Shown one piece after another: positions 7,998-15,932 of a stretch of 21,764 nucleotides of DNA (position 1 is its first letter; each line of letters opens with the position of its first letter). A model generated the notes under the pieces. It was not told the DNA's origin. It worked only from the letters and a program-made list of their open reading frames with translations, and did no database searches. The position numbers were made by a program, and so were the translations under genes. Source of the DNA: Gemmatimonadales bacterium UBA4718 (GTDB lineage Bacteria > Gemmatimonadota > Gemmatimonadetes > Gemmatimonadales > Gemmatimonadaceae); assembly GCA_002404375.1 (NCBI GenBank), contig DHJO01000075.1:15937-37700 (forward strand). Reading direction: 5' to 3'.

Positions 7998-9452
7998 TTG
8001 ACGTCAGTGTCTCAGCCGCGCACTTCGGAACCTTCGTTACAGGCCATCCCTGTGACCCCCGCCGCTCCGCGAACGACGCTCGCCCTACCCATGGGGTCGG
8101 GCAGCGGGCGAGAGAGGGTCCTTCAGGTTCTCTACGTCGGCCGCCTTTCTCTGGCGACCGCGATTTTCATCGCAGCCATCGTCGTCTGGCGCGCCGCTGA
8201 CAGTACGGCGACACTGGTAGCGACACTCGCCTTTGTCTCGGCCCTGCTCTTTACGGCCGCGTCGATGCTTTACAACGTGAAGAAAGCGGCGCGGCCTGGG
8301 GACAGGTTCTTCTACGTGCAGGTGCTCTTCGATCTGCTCCTGGTGACGACTGTCGTCCACCTCACCCAGGCCGGGACGCCTTCACAGCTTGCTCCGCTCT
8401 ACATACTCGTCATCGCCGTCAGCGCGCTCGTGCTTCCAGCGACCGGAGTGCTGCTGGTCGCGCTCCTGAGCGACGCGCTTTATTTCGCCGTAACAATCGT
8501 CGATCAGGCTTCGGCCTTCGATGTCCCAGTTCTCGTGCAGCTCGGAATTTTCGGGGCAGTGGCACTCGGCTGCGGCTACATTGGTGCCCGCCTGCGTGAA
8601 GCAAATGCAGGTCGCGAGGAGATGGCTGCGGAGCTCGCCGCGTTCAGGCTGCGCGAAGCGGACATCGAGCGGTTGCACACTCGCGCCGAGCGGCTCGAGG
8701 CGGTCGCGGAGATGAGCGCTTCACTGGCGCACGAAATCAAAAACCCGCTCGCGTCGATTCGCAGCGCGGCCGAGTTGCTGGCGAAGGTGCCCGGCGCTGA
8801 CGATGACACCCGGACTCTCACAAAGCTCGTTCAGCGCGAGTCGGATCGCTTGTCCCGACTGTTGTCGGAATTCCTTGATTTCGCCCGCACCGGTGTCACG
8901 AGCGTGCGACGCTTGGACATCATCGAGATCGCGCGTCACGCCGCCGCATTGGTTGGCGCCCACCCCGATAGGCCGGAGCAGGTGACGATTCGAGAGCTGT
9001 TTCCTTCGACCCCTCTGGTCGTGGTTGGCGATGACGATTTGCTGCATCGTGCGATCTTCAATCTCCTTCTCAACGCGGTGCAGGCATCTCCCCCGGGAGG
9101 CGAAGTCCGGCTCGAAGCGGTTGAGCTCGCTCACCATCAGCTGCCCGCTCAAGCCGAGCATTTTTCGCGCGGCGCAGTAATGCTTCGAATTGCGGATCAA
9201 GGCCGTGGAATACCGGATTCGATCAAGGAGAGACTCTTTGAGCCTTTCGTGACGACGAAATCCGGCGGCAGCGGACTTGGCCTCTCGATCGTGCATCGTG
9301 CCGTTGAAGCGCACCACGGCTTCATACTCGTGGACAGCCCGGACCAGCACGGCGGTACCCGATTCACTGTGATTCTACCGAAGCTCGGGGCTGATGGCGC
9401 GAAGCGCAGCCCGAAGCGCGCTCCGAAGTTGTCAACGAAGGTCGATTCATGA
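7998..9452 (+). CDS. Six-TM sensor histidine kinase, PilS-like
   Basis: This 484-residue membrane sensor kinase has about six hydrophobic segments between residues 42 and 198 with very short loops, so it senses within or near the membrane. A charged helical linker follows (about 199-235). The HisKA dimerisation domain carries the phospho-accepting H245 in SLAHEIKNPL. The HATPase domain has the N box NLLLNAVQ (356-362), G1 box DQGRGIP (D400) and G2 box GSGLGLS. Six TM helices followed directly by HisKA and a sigma-54 regulator partner is the PilS layout; other kinases share it, so the name is a hypothesis. TTG 7998 is used because GGAG at 7987-7990 lies 7 bases upstream; GTG 8007 is an alternative. 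Its stop overlaps the regulator start (ATGA), implying translational coupling. Confidence 0.92.
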   Translation: MTSVSQPRTSEPSLQAIPVTPAAPRTTLALPMGSGSGRERVLQVLYVGRLSLATAIFIAAIVVWRAADSTATLVATLAFVSALLFTAASMLYNVKKAARPGDRFFYVQVLFDLLLVTTVVHLTQAGTPSQLAPLYILVIAVSALVLPATGVLLVALLSDALYFAVTIVDQASAFDVPVLVQLGIFGAVALGCGYIGARLREANAGREEMAAELAAFRLREADIERLHTRAERLEAVAEMSASLAHEIKNPLASIRSAAELLAKVPGADDDTRTLTKLVQRESDRLSRLLSEFLDFARTGVTSVRRLDIIEIARHAAALVGAHPDRPEQVTIRELFPSTPLVVVGDDDLLHRAIFNLLLNAVQASPPGGEVRLEAVELAHHQLPAQAEHFSRGAVMLRIADQGRGIPDSIKERLFEPFVTTKSGGSGLGLSIVHRAVEAHHGFILVDSPDQHGGTRFTVILPKLGADGAKRSPKRAPKLSTKVDS

Positions 9453-10822
9453 CCGCAGTTCCCCCCACGCCGCCCACCGTTCTCGTCATCGATGACGAGA
9501 TGGGCATCCTCGACACGATTCGCATATTGCTCAAGAGCGAAGGGTTCACGCCCTACACCGCCCTCGGAGGAAAGAAGGGTCTCGAGCAGATTGCGGCGTT
9601 GAAGCCGGAGCTGATACTCACCGACGTAAGAATGCCGGACGTGACGGGACTCGACATCCTCGCATCGGTTCGAGCCCATGACCCGGAAGCCGTAGTCATT
9701 CTGATGACCGCGCAGGCCAGTTTGCAGTCGGCTATAGGCGCGGTGAACAACGGTGCGTTTTACTACATCCAGAAACCGTTCAAGAATGAGGAGCTCGTGG
9801 CGATCGTTCGCAGGGCTGCTGAGCACCGTAACCTGCGGCGAGAGAACAAGACGTTGAAAGCGGAGATGAAGCGGAGGGACTGGTCAGGGAAACCGGTCGG
9901 AGCAAGCAAGATCTGGCTCGAAGCGCTTCATGTAGCAGAGTCGGTTGCAGCAACCGATTCGACCGTGCTGCTTCAGGGTGAATCAGGGACTGGAAAGGAA
10001 GTCGTCGCGCGTTACGTCCACGATCTTTCTTCGCGCGGGAGCAAGCCATTTCTCTCAATCAACTGTGGCGCGCTTCCGGAGAGCTTGCTCGAAAGCGAGC
10101 TCTTTGGGCACGTGAAGGGCTCGTTCACCGGGGCATCACGTGACAAGGAAGGACTTTTCTCCGCGGCTGGAGATGGAACGTTCTTTCTCGACGAAATTGG
10201 AGAGACGACTCCGGCGACGCAGGTGAAGCTGCTGCGGGTGTTGCAGCAGCGCGAAGTGATTCCTGTAGGAGCGACTGAAGCGAGGCCGGTGCACGCGCGG
10301 GTGATTGCGGCCACGAATCGGGATCTCGAAGAGGAGATCAAGCGGGGGCACTTCCGCAGCGATCTCTTTTATCGGTTGAACGTCATCTCCATCGTGCTTC
10401 CGCCATTGAGGAACCGACCGGAGGACATTTCCTTGCTCGCTGAAGCCTTTCTGAAGAGGGCCGCGGAACTGAGAGGCGAATCGCCTCGCTCACTCTCGAC
10501 AGAAGCTCTCGAAGCGATGCAGCGCTATTCGTGGCCGGGAAATGTGCGCGAGCTGGAGAACGCGCTCGAGCGCGCGGCGATACTGGCCAAGGGCAGCTCC
10601 ATTCCGCTCTCAGCTCTGCCCGAAAGAGTCGTGGAGCCCCAGTCGGATCCGCTCGTGAGCGACACCTCGCAAACCAACCCGACCCTGGATACGATCGAGC
10701 GCGCCTACATCATGTGGGTGCTGGAAAACGAAGGCGGTAATAAGCCGCGCACGGCCGAGGTCCTCGGCATCGACCCATCCACACTTCACAGGAAGCTTTC
10801 CCGCTATGATCTGGACAGGTAG
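9449..10822 (+). CDS. Sigma-54 dependent response regulator (NtrC family, PilR-like)
   Basis: This 457-residue enhancer-binding protein is complete. The receiver domain (about 9-125) has acidic DD at 15-16, phospho-acceptor D59 in LTDVRMP, and K109. The AAA+ domain has Walker A GESGTGKE (177-184), the sigma-54 contact loop GSFTGA (224-229, a common variant of GAFTGA), Walker B FLDEIGE (246-252), and the WPGNVREL block near 362. The Fis-type helix-turn-helix lies at about 430-452 (NKPRTAEVLGIDPSTLHRKL). It therefore should activate sigma-54 promoters after phosphorylation by the kinase it overlaps by four bases. A good -24/-12 promoter stands before the major pilin gene about 5 kb downstream. 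PilR is the natural comparison, but the regulon is inferred. Confidence 0.95.
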   Translation: MTAVPPTPPTVLVIDDEMGILDTIRILLKSEGFTPYTALGGKKGLEQIAALKPELILTDVRMPDVTGLDILASVRAHDPEAVVILMTAQASLQSAIGAVNNGAFYYIQKPFKNEELVAIVRRAAEHRNLRRENKTLKAEMKRRDWSGKPVGASKIWLEALHVAESVAATDSTVLLQGESGTGKEVVARYVHDLSSRGSKPFLSINCGALPESLLESELFGHVKGSFTGASRDKEGLFSAAGDGTFFLDEIGETTPATQVKLLRVLQQREVIPVGATEARPVHARVIAATNRDLEEEIKRGHFRSDLFYRLNVISIVLPPLRNRPEDISLLAEAFLKRAAELRGESPRSLSTEALEAMQRYSWPGNVRELENALERAAILAKGSSIPLSALPERVVEPQSDPLVSDTSQTNPTLDTIERAYIMWVLENEGGNKPRTAEVLGIDPSTLHRKLSRYDLDR

Positions 10823-10827
10823 GTAAC

Positions 10828-11550
10828 GTGCTCACTCCCGTAACTCCACTGAAGAAAGCGGAGATGCTCGTATCCGTTCTCATCCCGGTTTACAACGAGG
10901 AAGACACGGTCGCACAGATAGTAGAGCTGGTGCGAGCCACGCCATACCTGACCGAGGTGATCTGCGTCGATGACTGCTCTACCGATGGGACGCGTGACAT
11001 CGTGGCCCGGCTTTTCGCGGACGGCAGAGTCCACCGCGTCATCCATCAGGAGCGGAACCGCGGCAAGGGCGCTGCCATACGTGCGGCGATCGCCGCCAGT
11101 ACCGGCGATATAGTGATCGTGCAAGACGCCGATCTCGAATACAGTCCCTCGGACTGGCCGACGCTCTTCGAGCCGCTCGTACAGGGCAAGGCTGATGCGG
11201 TCTTCGGGTCGCGTTTTCTCGGCGGAACGCATCGCGTGCTGTACTATTGGCACGCTATCGGCAACGGGATCCTCACGACGCTCAGCAACATGTTCAGCAA
11301 TCTCAACCTTACCGATATGGAGTGCTGTTATAAGGCGGTTCGAGGAGAGCTCGCTCGCTCGCTCCCGCTGCGCTCGGAGCGCTTCGGTTTTGAGCCGGAG
11401 ATCACCGCGCGGCTGGCCCATGCCAACGCGCGAATCTTCGAGGTGCCCGTGACCTACTCGGGTAGAACCTACCTCGAGGGCAAGAAAATCACATGGAGGG
11501 ACGGAGCTGCGGCTTTACTGCACATCATCAGGTACAACCTGTTCCCGTGA
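10828..11550 (+). CDS. GT2 glycosyltransferase, polyprenyl-phosphate mannosyl/glucosyltransferase-like
   Basis: This 240-residue soluble GT-A enzyme resembles bacterial DPM1 homologues, which make polyprenyl-phosphate-mannose (or glucose) from a nucleotide sugar on the cytoplasmic face of the membrane. It opens with SVLIPVYNEEDTV, has the nucleotide-binding DDCSTDGT (D48-D49), NRGKGAAIR, and the metal-binding DAD at 100-102, followed by the family pattern FGSRFLGG. No C-terminal TM segments are present, as in the short DPM1 type. GTG 10828 lies 5 bases after the regulator stop, with AGGTAGGT just before it; ATG 10864 (beginning MLVSVLIP) is a possible shorter start. The next gene starts on its stop codon (TGATG). 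That gene is predicted to use a lipid-linked sugar, so a donor-maker/donor-user pair is likely. Confidence 0.9.
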   Translation: MLTPVTPLKKAEMLVSVLIPVYNEEDTVAQIVELVRATPYLTEVICVDDCSTDGTRDIVARLFADGRVHRVIHQERNRGKGAAIRAAIAASTGDIVIVQDADLEYSPSDWPTLFEPLVQGKADAVFGSRFLGGTHRVLYYWHAIGNGILTTLSNMFSNLNLTDMECCYKAVRGELARSLPLRSERFGFEPEITARLAHANARIFEVPVTYSGRTYLEGKKITWRDGAAALLHIIRYNLFP

Positions 11551-13202
11551 TGACGCGACGAATGCCGGTGACGATGTGGGCATCCGTAATTGTTCTCTCG
11601 CTTGCCGCATCGGTGCCAGGCATTGCCAACGGGTTCGCTTTCGACGACGTCCACATCATCGTCGATGACAATCGGACGCATTCCCTGGCACAATGGTGGC
11701 ATCTGTTTGCGCAGAGCTACTGGCCCTACGAAAAGGGCGGGGATCTGTACAGGCCCGTCACCATGCTGGGGTTCGCAATCCAGTGGGCACTCGGAGGAGG
11801 CGCGCCGCTCCTGTTTCATGTCGTCAGCATTGCCCTGTATGCGCTGGTGTGTGCGACATTCTTCGGAATCCTTCTGGAGCTTCTCCCCGCAGGTGCGGCC
11901 TGGCTCGGCGCTGCACTCTTCGCTGTTCATCCACTGCACGTCGAAGCCGTCGGAAACGTGGTGGGTCAGGCGGAGCTGCTCGCGGCGCTGTTCATGTTCC
12001 TCGCGCTACTGGTATTTCTCAGGTCGCGGCGCCACGGTAACGTGTCCGTGCGTGACACATGCGTTATCGCGGTATTGTATGTCCTGGGCTGTCTTTCGAA
12101 GGAGCACGCGATCGTCTTGCCGCTCCTGCTCCTCGCTGCCGAGATGACGGTGCTCACAGCAGAGAGACCGCTTCGTGCCCGTCTCGCGGCCATTCGGCCG
12201 CTCATTCTGGTGCTGGCGGCGACGGGACTTGCGTTCTTCTGGGTGAGACTCCAGGTGCTCGGCTCCGCGACGGCCGCGCCAGACGAATCCAATGCGCTTC
12301 TCGCCGGCCAGTCATTCGGCATTCGCGTGATGACCATGTTAAGGGTCTTGCTGGAATGGGTCCGTCTCTTCTTCTGGCCCGCGCGTTTGTCCGCGGATTA
12401 CTCGCCGCGAGTGATCGAGGTCGTCACCGGCCCCAGCCTCGAAATGCTGGCAAGCGCCGCGATCCTCATCGGGTTCACGGGACTCGCGTGGATTTCCCGG
12501 CGCTCCGCGCCGGCAACGGCATTTGCGTTTCTCTGGGTGGTGACTGCTCTCCTTATCCCCAGCAATCTGGTGGTTCCAACGGGATTCGGACTGGCCGAGC
12601 GCACGCTTTTCGTTGCCAGCGGGGGAGCAGTGCTTGGGGCCGTCGCAGTTGTCACTCACCTCACGCATAGGGGGGCGACACTCTCGGGACAAGCCCGATA
12701 CGTAGCGTTCGCAGTGGTCGGCGTGCTGCTCGTGCTCGGATTGGCTCGAAGCGGGCTCCGCCAGCGCATCTGGCGCGACAACGACACCCTTTTCGCTCAG
12801 ACTGTGGAGGACGCTCCAGCGAGCTACAAGGCGCACGTGGCGTATGCCGCCGTTCTGTTCCAGCACCAACGACGGAAGGAAGCATTCGAGGAGCTCAAGA
12901 TTGCGCACGCCCTATTTCCAACGGATCCCTTTGTGCTGGAATACGCGGCCGAAGAGTACTCCAGGACTGAAGGGTGCAACCGGGGGGTCCCGCTTTTCCG
13001 CCGCGTACTGGCTGAACATCCAGAGCGCGATCGATCGCGGATCGGTCTCGCCGCCTGTCTCATAGCGATGGGGCACCACGCGGAGGCCCGGACAACGATC
13101 AAACAGGGCTTCGCCGTCGGGAACTCCCGGGGCCCGTTTGAGCAGCTAATGTCGATCAATGACAGCACCGACGCTTCACTTCGACTTCGCAAGCGCAACT
13201 AG
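11550..13202 (+). CDS. TMTC-like multi-TM glycosyltransferase with TPR repeats
   Basis: The product is 550 residues from ATG 11550; the frame extends upstream but that part overlaps the GT2 gene. It has about ten membrane segments and then a soluble TPR tail from about residue 420. The membrane half matches the GT-C/TMTC group: acidic pair FDD (31-33) in the first external loop, YRPV (67-70), and HPLHVEAVGNVVGQAELLA (127-145), followed by LSKEHAIVLPLLL. TMTC proteins and bacterial relatives use polyprenyl-phosphate sugars to O-glycosylate exported proteins, and the adjoining DPM1-like gene would supply that donor. The TPR part includes SYKAHVAYAAVLFQHQRRKEAF and ends LRLRKRN. The last 200 bp occur again at 15048-15247. 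Substrate and sugar are not readable. Confidence 0.85.
   Translation: MTRRMPVTMWASVIVLSLAASVPGIANGFAFDDVHIIVDDNRTHSLAQWWHLFAQSYWPYEKGGDLYRPVTMLGFAIQWALGGGAPLLFHVVSIALYALVCATFFGILLELLPAGAAWLGAALFAVHPLHVEAVGNVVGQAELLAALFMFLALLVFLRSRRHGNVSVRDTCVIAVLYVLGCLSKEHAIVLPLLLLAAEMTVLTAERPLRARLAAIRPLILVLAATGLAFFWVRLQVLGSATAAPDESNALLAGQSFGIRVMTMLRVLLEWVRLFFWPARLSADYSPRVIEVVTGPSLEMLASAAILIGFTGLAWISRRSAPATAFAFLWVVTALLIPSNLVVPTGFGLAERTLFVASGGAVLGAVAVVTHLTHRGATLSGQARYVAFAVVGVLLVLGLARSGLRQRIWRDNDTLFAQTVEDAPASYKAHVAYAAVLFQHQRRKEAFEELKIAHALFPTDPFVLEYAAEEYSRTEGCNRGVPLFRRVLAEHPERDRSRIGLAACLIAMGHHAEARTTIKQGFAVGNSRGPFEQLMSINDSTDASLRLRKRN
13003..13202 (+). repeat. Direct repeat copy 1: 3' end of the TMTC-like gene
   Basis: This stretch matches 15048-15247 at a constant offset of 2045 bp, without gaps. 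I count about 15 mismatches by eye (roughly 93% identity). The match stops a few bases after the shared TAG (TAGCTCG). It is the intact copy, read as the C terminus of the TMTC-like protein. Confidence 0.9.
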
Positions 13203-13295
13203 CTCGAGTTCGTCCTGAAACGGTGGGGTCTGTATCCCGGCGCGAAATGCGCGGAGCACTTTTGCCTGGGTAAGGTTGTCCTTCGAGGCGCAGCC

Positions 13296-14888
13296 TTACC
13301 GCAGCGCGATGCTCCGAAGGCAGGCGTCGTCGCGGATCACGCGATAGACCTCCGCCGATGGGATCTGGCGCCGCAAGACCGCGGGGCAGGCGCGGGAGAC
13401 CGTCTCGATGTCCCGCAACAACGGGCCCCGGATCCCGATCGCGACGATGGTGACGCTGTCCTGGAGAATGCGCGCCGTCAGATATCGGCCTGGGTACCGA
13501 AACACCGATGGCGCGTAGGCGGCCTCGGCTGGAGAGGCCGGCGCGGTCACCCGCCCCGAGTACAGGTAGGTCCCTGCGGGAAAGTCCACGAGCAGCCGGT
13601 CCTGCGGTGTGGTGTGGGTGCGTATCCACTCGCTCAGCGTGGCGATGTGCCGGCTATTCACGGCGAGTGCGAAAAAGACCGAGGCGTCGCGCGGTGCGGG
13701 AGTCCGACCCTGGACGAAGCTGGCCGCCGCCGCGCGGCGCAACTCTCCCTGACGGAGACCGACGATGAGGGCCGCGACGGCGAGTCCGAGCGGCGCAGCG
13801 AGGCGCAAGCGCTTTGGCAGACGCTTGGCGCCCTTCTCGATCGCGAAGGCGGCGAGGAGACCCATAAAGGGAATCACAGGAAGGAGGAGCCTGTCCTGCG
13901 CGAACGGCCAAACCAGGACGACGGCGAGCGACGCCGCCGCAGTCAGCGCGACGGCTGGCGCTCGGCGCCACGACCAGGCGGCTCCGACCGCGGCGGCCAC
14001 GAGCGTTCCAAGGACCAACACATGTCCCACGACGACCGGTCCGGCGAGGGCGCCGCTCAGCTCCGAGAGGTAGGTGCGCCCGTTGTTCCACAGAGTGTGG
14101 AGTAGGTACGCCGGTAGCTGTGCCGGCCCGACGGGGATCCAGCTCCAGTACGACACCTCGTCGGGCGATGAGGAGAGCGGTCCCTCCGCCACCAGCCGTC
14201 CGTGCACCACGCTCCACGCGATCAACGGCGCGATTGCGGCGGCGGCACCGGCGGCCACGACACGCCACGGGACGCGGCGCAGCGCGAGCGCGGCGAGACA
14301 GGCCGGGATGAGTATCAGTCCAGCCGATCGGAATAACGCCGTGGTAGCGAGCACGAGGCCGAGCGCGACCGCCCCAGGGATGCGCGTGGCGGTGGCCGCG
14401 AGCGGCACGGCGGCGGCCCATCCCAGCAAAAAGTAGGGTTCAGCGAGCGGGATGCTGTAGTACTGGATCGCCTGGTCGAGGAGGAAGGGGCCGAGGGCTG
14501 CGACGGCGAGCGGACCCGGGGAGAGCGCCAGGTCACGACGACCGATCCACCAGATGACCGCCGCGGCCACCCCGCATGCGATTGGGTTCAGTATGCCTAC
14601 GGTCGCCCGCACTGCGGCCAGCGTTCCACCCAGGGCCCATGGGATCGCGAGCAATGCGGGCAGACCGGGGGGGTATTTCACCGCGACGGGGGCGCCGACA
14701 AGGTACGTGAGGTGGTAGCCGGTGCCGTCCGCGAGCGACTTGCCGAGCATCACGTAGGCGCCGTCGTCATTGAAGGCGCCGACCAGAAAGAGAGCGGAGC
14801 CGCGCAGCAGCAGATACGCCGCGACCACGACGGCGAAGACCCCCAGACACTCGCGCAAGGGCCCTTCGGACCTGATTAACGAGCGCAA
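13296..14888 (-). CDS. GT39/ArnT-like multi-TM glycosyltransferase
   Basis: I place the start at TTG 14888, giving 530 residues, because minus-strand GAGGAG lies at 14901-14896, 7 bases upstream. Upstream of that the open frame reads into low-complexity sequence and the repeat. The protein has about 11-12 hydrophobic segments. The first external loop carries NDDGAYVMLGKSLADGTGY with the acidic pair typical of GT-C enzymes, and then KYPPGLPALLA, a motif of the GT39/PMT-2 (ArnT-like) group. These enzymes transfer a sugar from a polyprenyl-phosphate carrier to a protein or lipid outside the membrane. The C-terminal 130 residues are soluble. It runs against its neighbours and sits between the two copies of the TMTC 3' end, so it looks inserted or retained within a duplication. 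The acceptor is unknown. Confidence 0.83.
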   Translation of the reverse strand: MRSLIRSEGPLRECLGVFAVVVAAYLLLRGSALFLVGAFNDDGAYVMLGKSLADGTGYHLTYLVGAPVAVKYPPGLPALLAIPWALGGTLAAVRATVGILNPIACGVAAAVIWWIGRRDLALSPGPLAVAALGPFLLDQAIQYYSIPLAEPYFLLGWAAAVPLAATATRIPGAVALGLVLATTALFRSAGLILIPACLAALALRRVPWRVVAAGAAAAIAPLIAWSVVHGRLVAEGPLSSSPDEVSYWSWIPVGPAQLPAYLLHTLWNNGRTYLSELSGALAGPVVVGHVLVLGTLVAAAVGAAWSWRRAPAVALTAAASLAVVLVWPFAQDRLLLPVIPFMGLLAAFAIEKGAKRLPKRLRLAAPLGLAVAALIVGLRQGELRRAAAASFVQGRTPAPRDASVFFALAVNSRHIATLSEWIRTHTTPQDRLLVDFPAGTYLYSGRVTAPASPAEAAYAPSVFRYPGRYLTARILQDSVTIVAIGIRGPLLRDIETVSRACPAVLRRQIPSAEVYRVIRDDACLRSIALR

Positions 14889-15047
14889 CGGGTGACTCCT
14901 CGGGACGGGCCGCCCGCAGTATCGTCCCAGCCCGGACGGTGCGCAAGAGCGGCTCAGTCGGCGAGCCGCACGGACGTGTGCCGCCCCGTCCGGGGCGGCC
15001 GAGCCGTACCACACCGGCCTTGATGTGGAAGCCGCCACCCGGGGGTT

Positions 15048-15247
15048 GCGTACTGGCTGAATACCCGGAGCGTGACCGATCACGTATCGGTCTCGCCGGC
15101 TGTCTTATAGCCATGGGGCACCATGCGGAGGCCCGGAAAACGATCAAACAGGGCTTCGCCATCGGGAACTCCCGGGGCCCGTTTGAGCACCTAATGTCGA
15201 TCAATGACAGCACCGACGCTTCACTTCGCCTTCGCAAGCGCAACTAG
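15048..15247 (+). pseudogene. 3' fragment of a second TMTC-like gene (direct repeat copy 2)
   Basis: Only the last 65 codons and stop of a TMTC-like gene are present. They align without gaps to the end of the intact gene at 13003-13202. By codon, I count 9 synonymous and 5 replacement differences (H/Y, A/G, T/K, V/I, Q/H). The mainly silent pattern suggests that both copies were once complete genes under purifying selection before this one lost its 5' part. Upstream of about 15048 the similarity ends abruptly in the leader region of the GT39-like gene. A longer frame can be opened through it, but that upstream part is unrelated and has no start signal I trust. Confidence 0.85.
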
Positions 15248-15270
15248 CTCGGAGGCGCCTCCAGTTTTCG

Positions 15271-15654
15271 TCAGGCCGGACCACCCGGCTTGCGGGCGAT
15301 TGCCAGTAAGCTCTGTCCAATCGGAGGCTGGAATCGCGTTTCGATCGCGCGCAGCCCCGGGATCACCCACCGGTCGTAGAATCGAACCTGAGAGCGCCCG
15401 AGCGTCGACCGGTGGAAAATGCGGCCCGAAACGAACCAGGCGGCGACTCCGAGCATATTGAGATAGCGCAGCGTCTCGATTTCAAAGCCGACGTCGAGAA
15501 GCTGTTTTCTGAGGCCGGACCGGGTGTACCGCCGGAAATGGTCGAAGACACGCCGCCCCGCGAAGGAATCGACGATCCACTCGTAATAGTTTCTCGCTTC
15601 GGCAACCGCTTCCAGCTCGGTGCCGGAGTATGAGAAGCTGGGACGTGAGGTCAT
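15271..15654 (-). pseudogene. Methyltransferase relic lacking the SAM-binding core
   Basis: This 127-codon open frame is a shortened paralogue of the methyltransferase at 18474-19214. Residues 1-31 (FSYSGTELEAVAEARNYYEWI) match the N terminus of the full protein. After AGRRV it jumps to FDHFRRYTR and then follows the full protein's residues 150-236 to the end (QVRFYDRWVIP, PPIGQSL). About 112-117 residues are missing, including motif I (EAGAGIGT), the acidic end of beta-2 and NVLEH, so it cannot bind SAM in the usual way. The deletion keeps the frame. The paralogues are only about two-thirds identical in the shared parts, an older split than the neighbouring repeats. It is probably non-functional; a residual membrane- or acceptor-binding role cannot be ruled out. 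Confidence 0.8.
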
Positions 15655-15758
15655 CCGGTCAATCTAGCCCCCGCTCGCGCGCCCACACAGCAGTAAGACG
15701 GTCATTGCAATTTGCCAGGAATCTTGCAGTTCGCGACCAAAGGCCGCCTCGGCACACC

Positions 15759-15783
15759 GGCAACAAATGCCCATGTTGTTGCC
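15759..15783. promoter_or_regulatory. Inverted repeat, candidate enhancer site for the sigma-54 regulator
   Basis: A perfect 8-bp inverted repeat, GGCAACAA-N9-TTGTTGCC, is centred near 15771. That is about 68 bp before the expected start of the pilin transcript and about 42 bp upstream of the -24 element. Its dyad symmetry suits a dimeric Fis-type DNA-binding domain such as that of the NtrC-family regulator in this window. Binding is inferred. Confidence 0.5.
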
Positions 15784-15812
15784 CTGCAACGATTTACGAA
15801 GCTAGCCTTTCC

Positions 15813-15828
15813 TGGCTCCCACGTTGCT
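15813..15828 (+). promoter_or_regulatory. Sigma-54 (-24/-12) promoter of the major pilin gene
   Basis: The sequence TGGCTC-N5-TTGCT matches the sigma-54 consensus TGGCAC-N5-TTGC(A/T) with one mismatch. It has the required GG (15814-15815) and GC (15826-15827) exactly 12 bp apart. Transcription would start near 15839, leaving a leader of about 94 bases before the pilin ATG. Major pilin genes in several phyla are driven by sigma-54 with PilR. Confidence 0.78.
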
Positions 15829-15932
15829 CTTAGAGGCGTTGCCTTCTCTGCACGAGTCCCGTCTTTCTAGCGACTGACTGCTATCAGGAAGGAGCTGTTC
15901 AGTGTCGTTATCTCGTTATTAGGAGAATTTAA

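Noticed and set aside
7993..7998. TATAAT just before the histidine kinase
   Set aside because: It touches the preferred TTG start codon and has no -35 at the right distance. It would only fit a leaderless transcript starting at GTG 8007, so I did not annotate it as a promoter.
11686..11701. Sigma-54-like sequence TGGCAC-N5-TGGCA
   Set aside because: It lies inside the coding region of the TMTC-like gene with no gene start downstream in range, and the -12 element has a mismatch. Likely chance.
13269..13300. Hairpin GGTAAGG...CCTTACC between the TMTC-like and GT39-like genes
   Set aside because: The stem is only 7 bp with an 18-base loop and no T run on either strand; it overlaps the GT39 stop codon. 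Not convincing as a terminator.
14939..15247. 102-codon frame containing the TMTC tail copy, as a new gene
   Set aside because: Its first 36 codons are unrelated GC-rich leader sequence of the GT39-like gene with no ribosome binding site. Only the tail is homologous, so a fragment is the simpler reading.
15251..15262. Perfect 12-bp palindrome GGAGGCGCCTCC after the TMTC tail copy
   Set aside because: As a hairpin it has at most a 4-bp stem with a usable loop and only four T residues shortly after. Possibly a restriction or recombination site, but nothing supports a function.
15713..15728. Second possible -24/-12 element before the pilin gene (TGCCAG-N5-TTGCA)
   Set aside because: It lacks the essential GG at -24 and lies about 100 bp upstream of a much better match at 15813.
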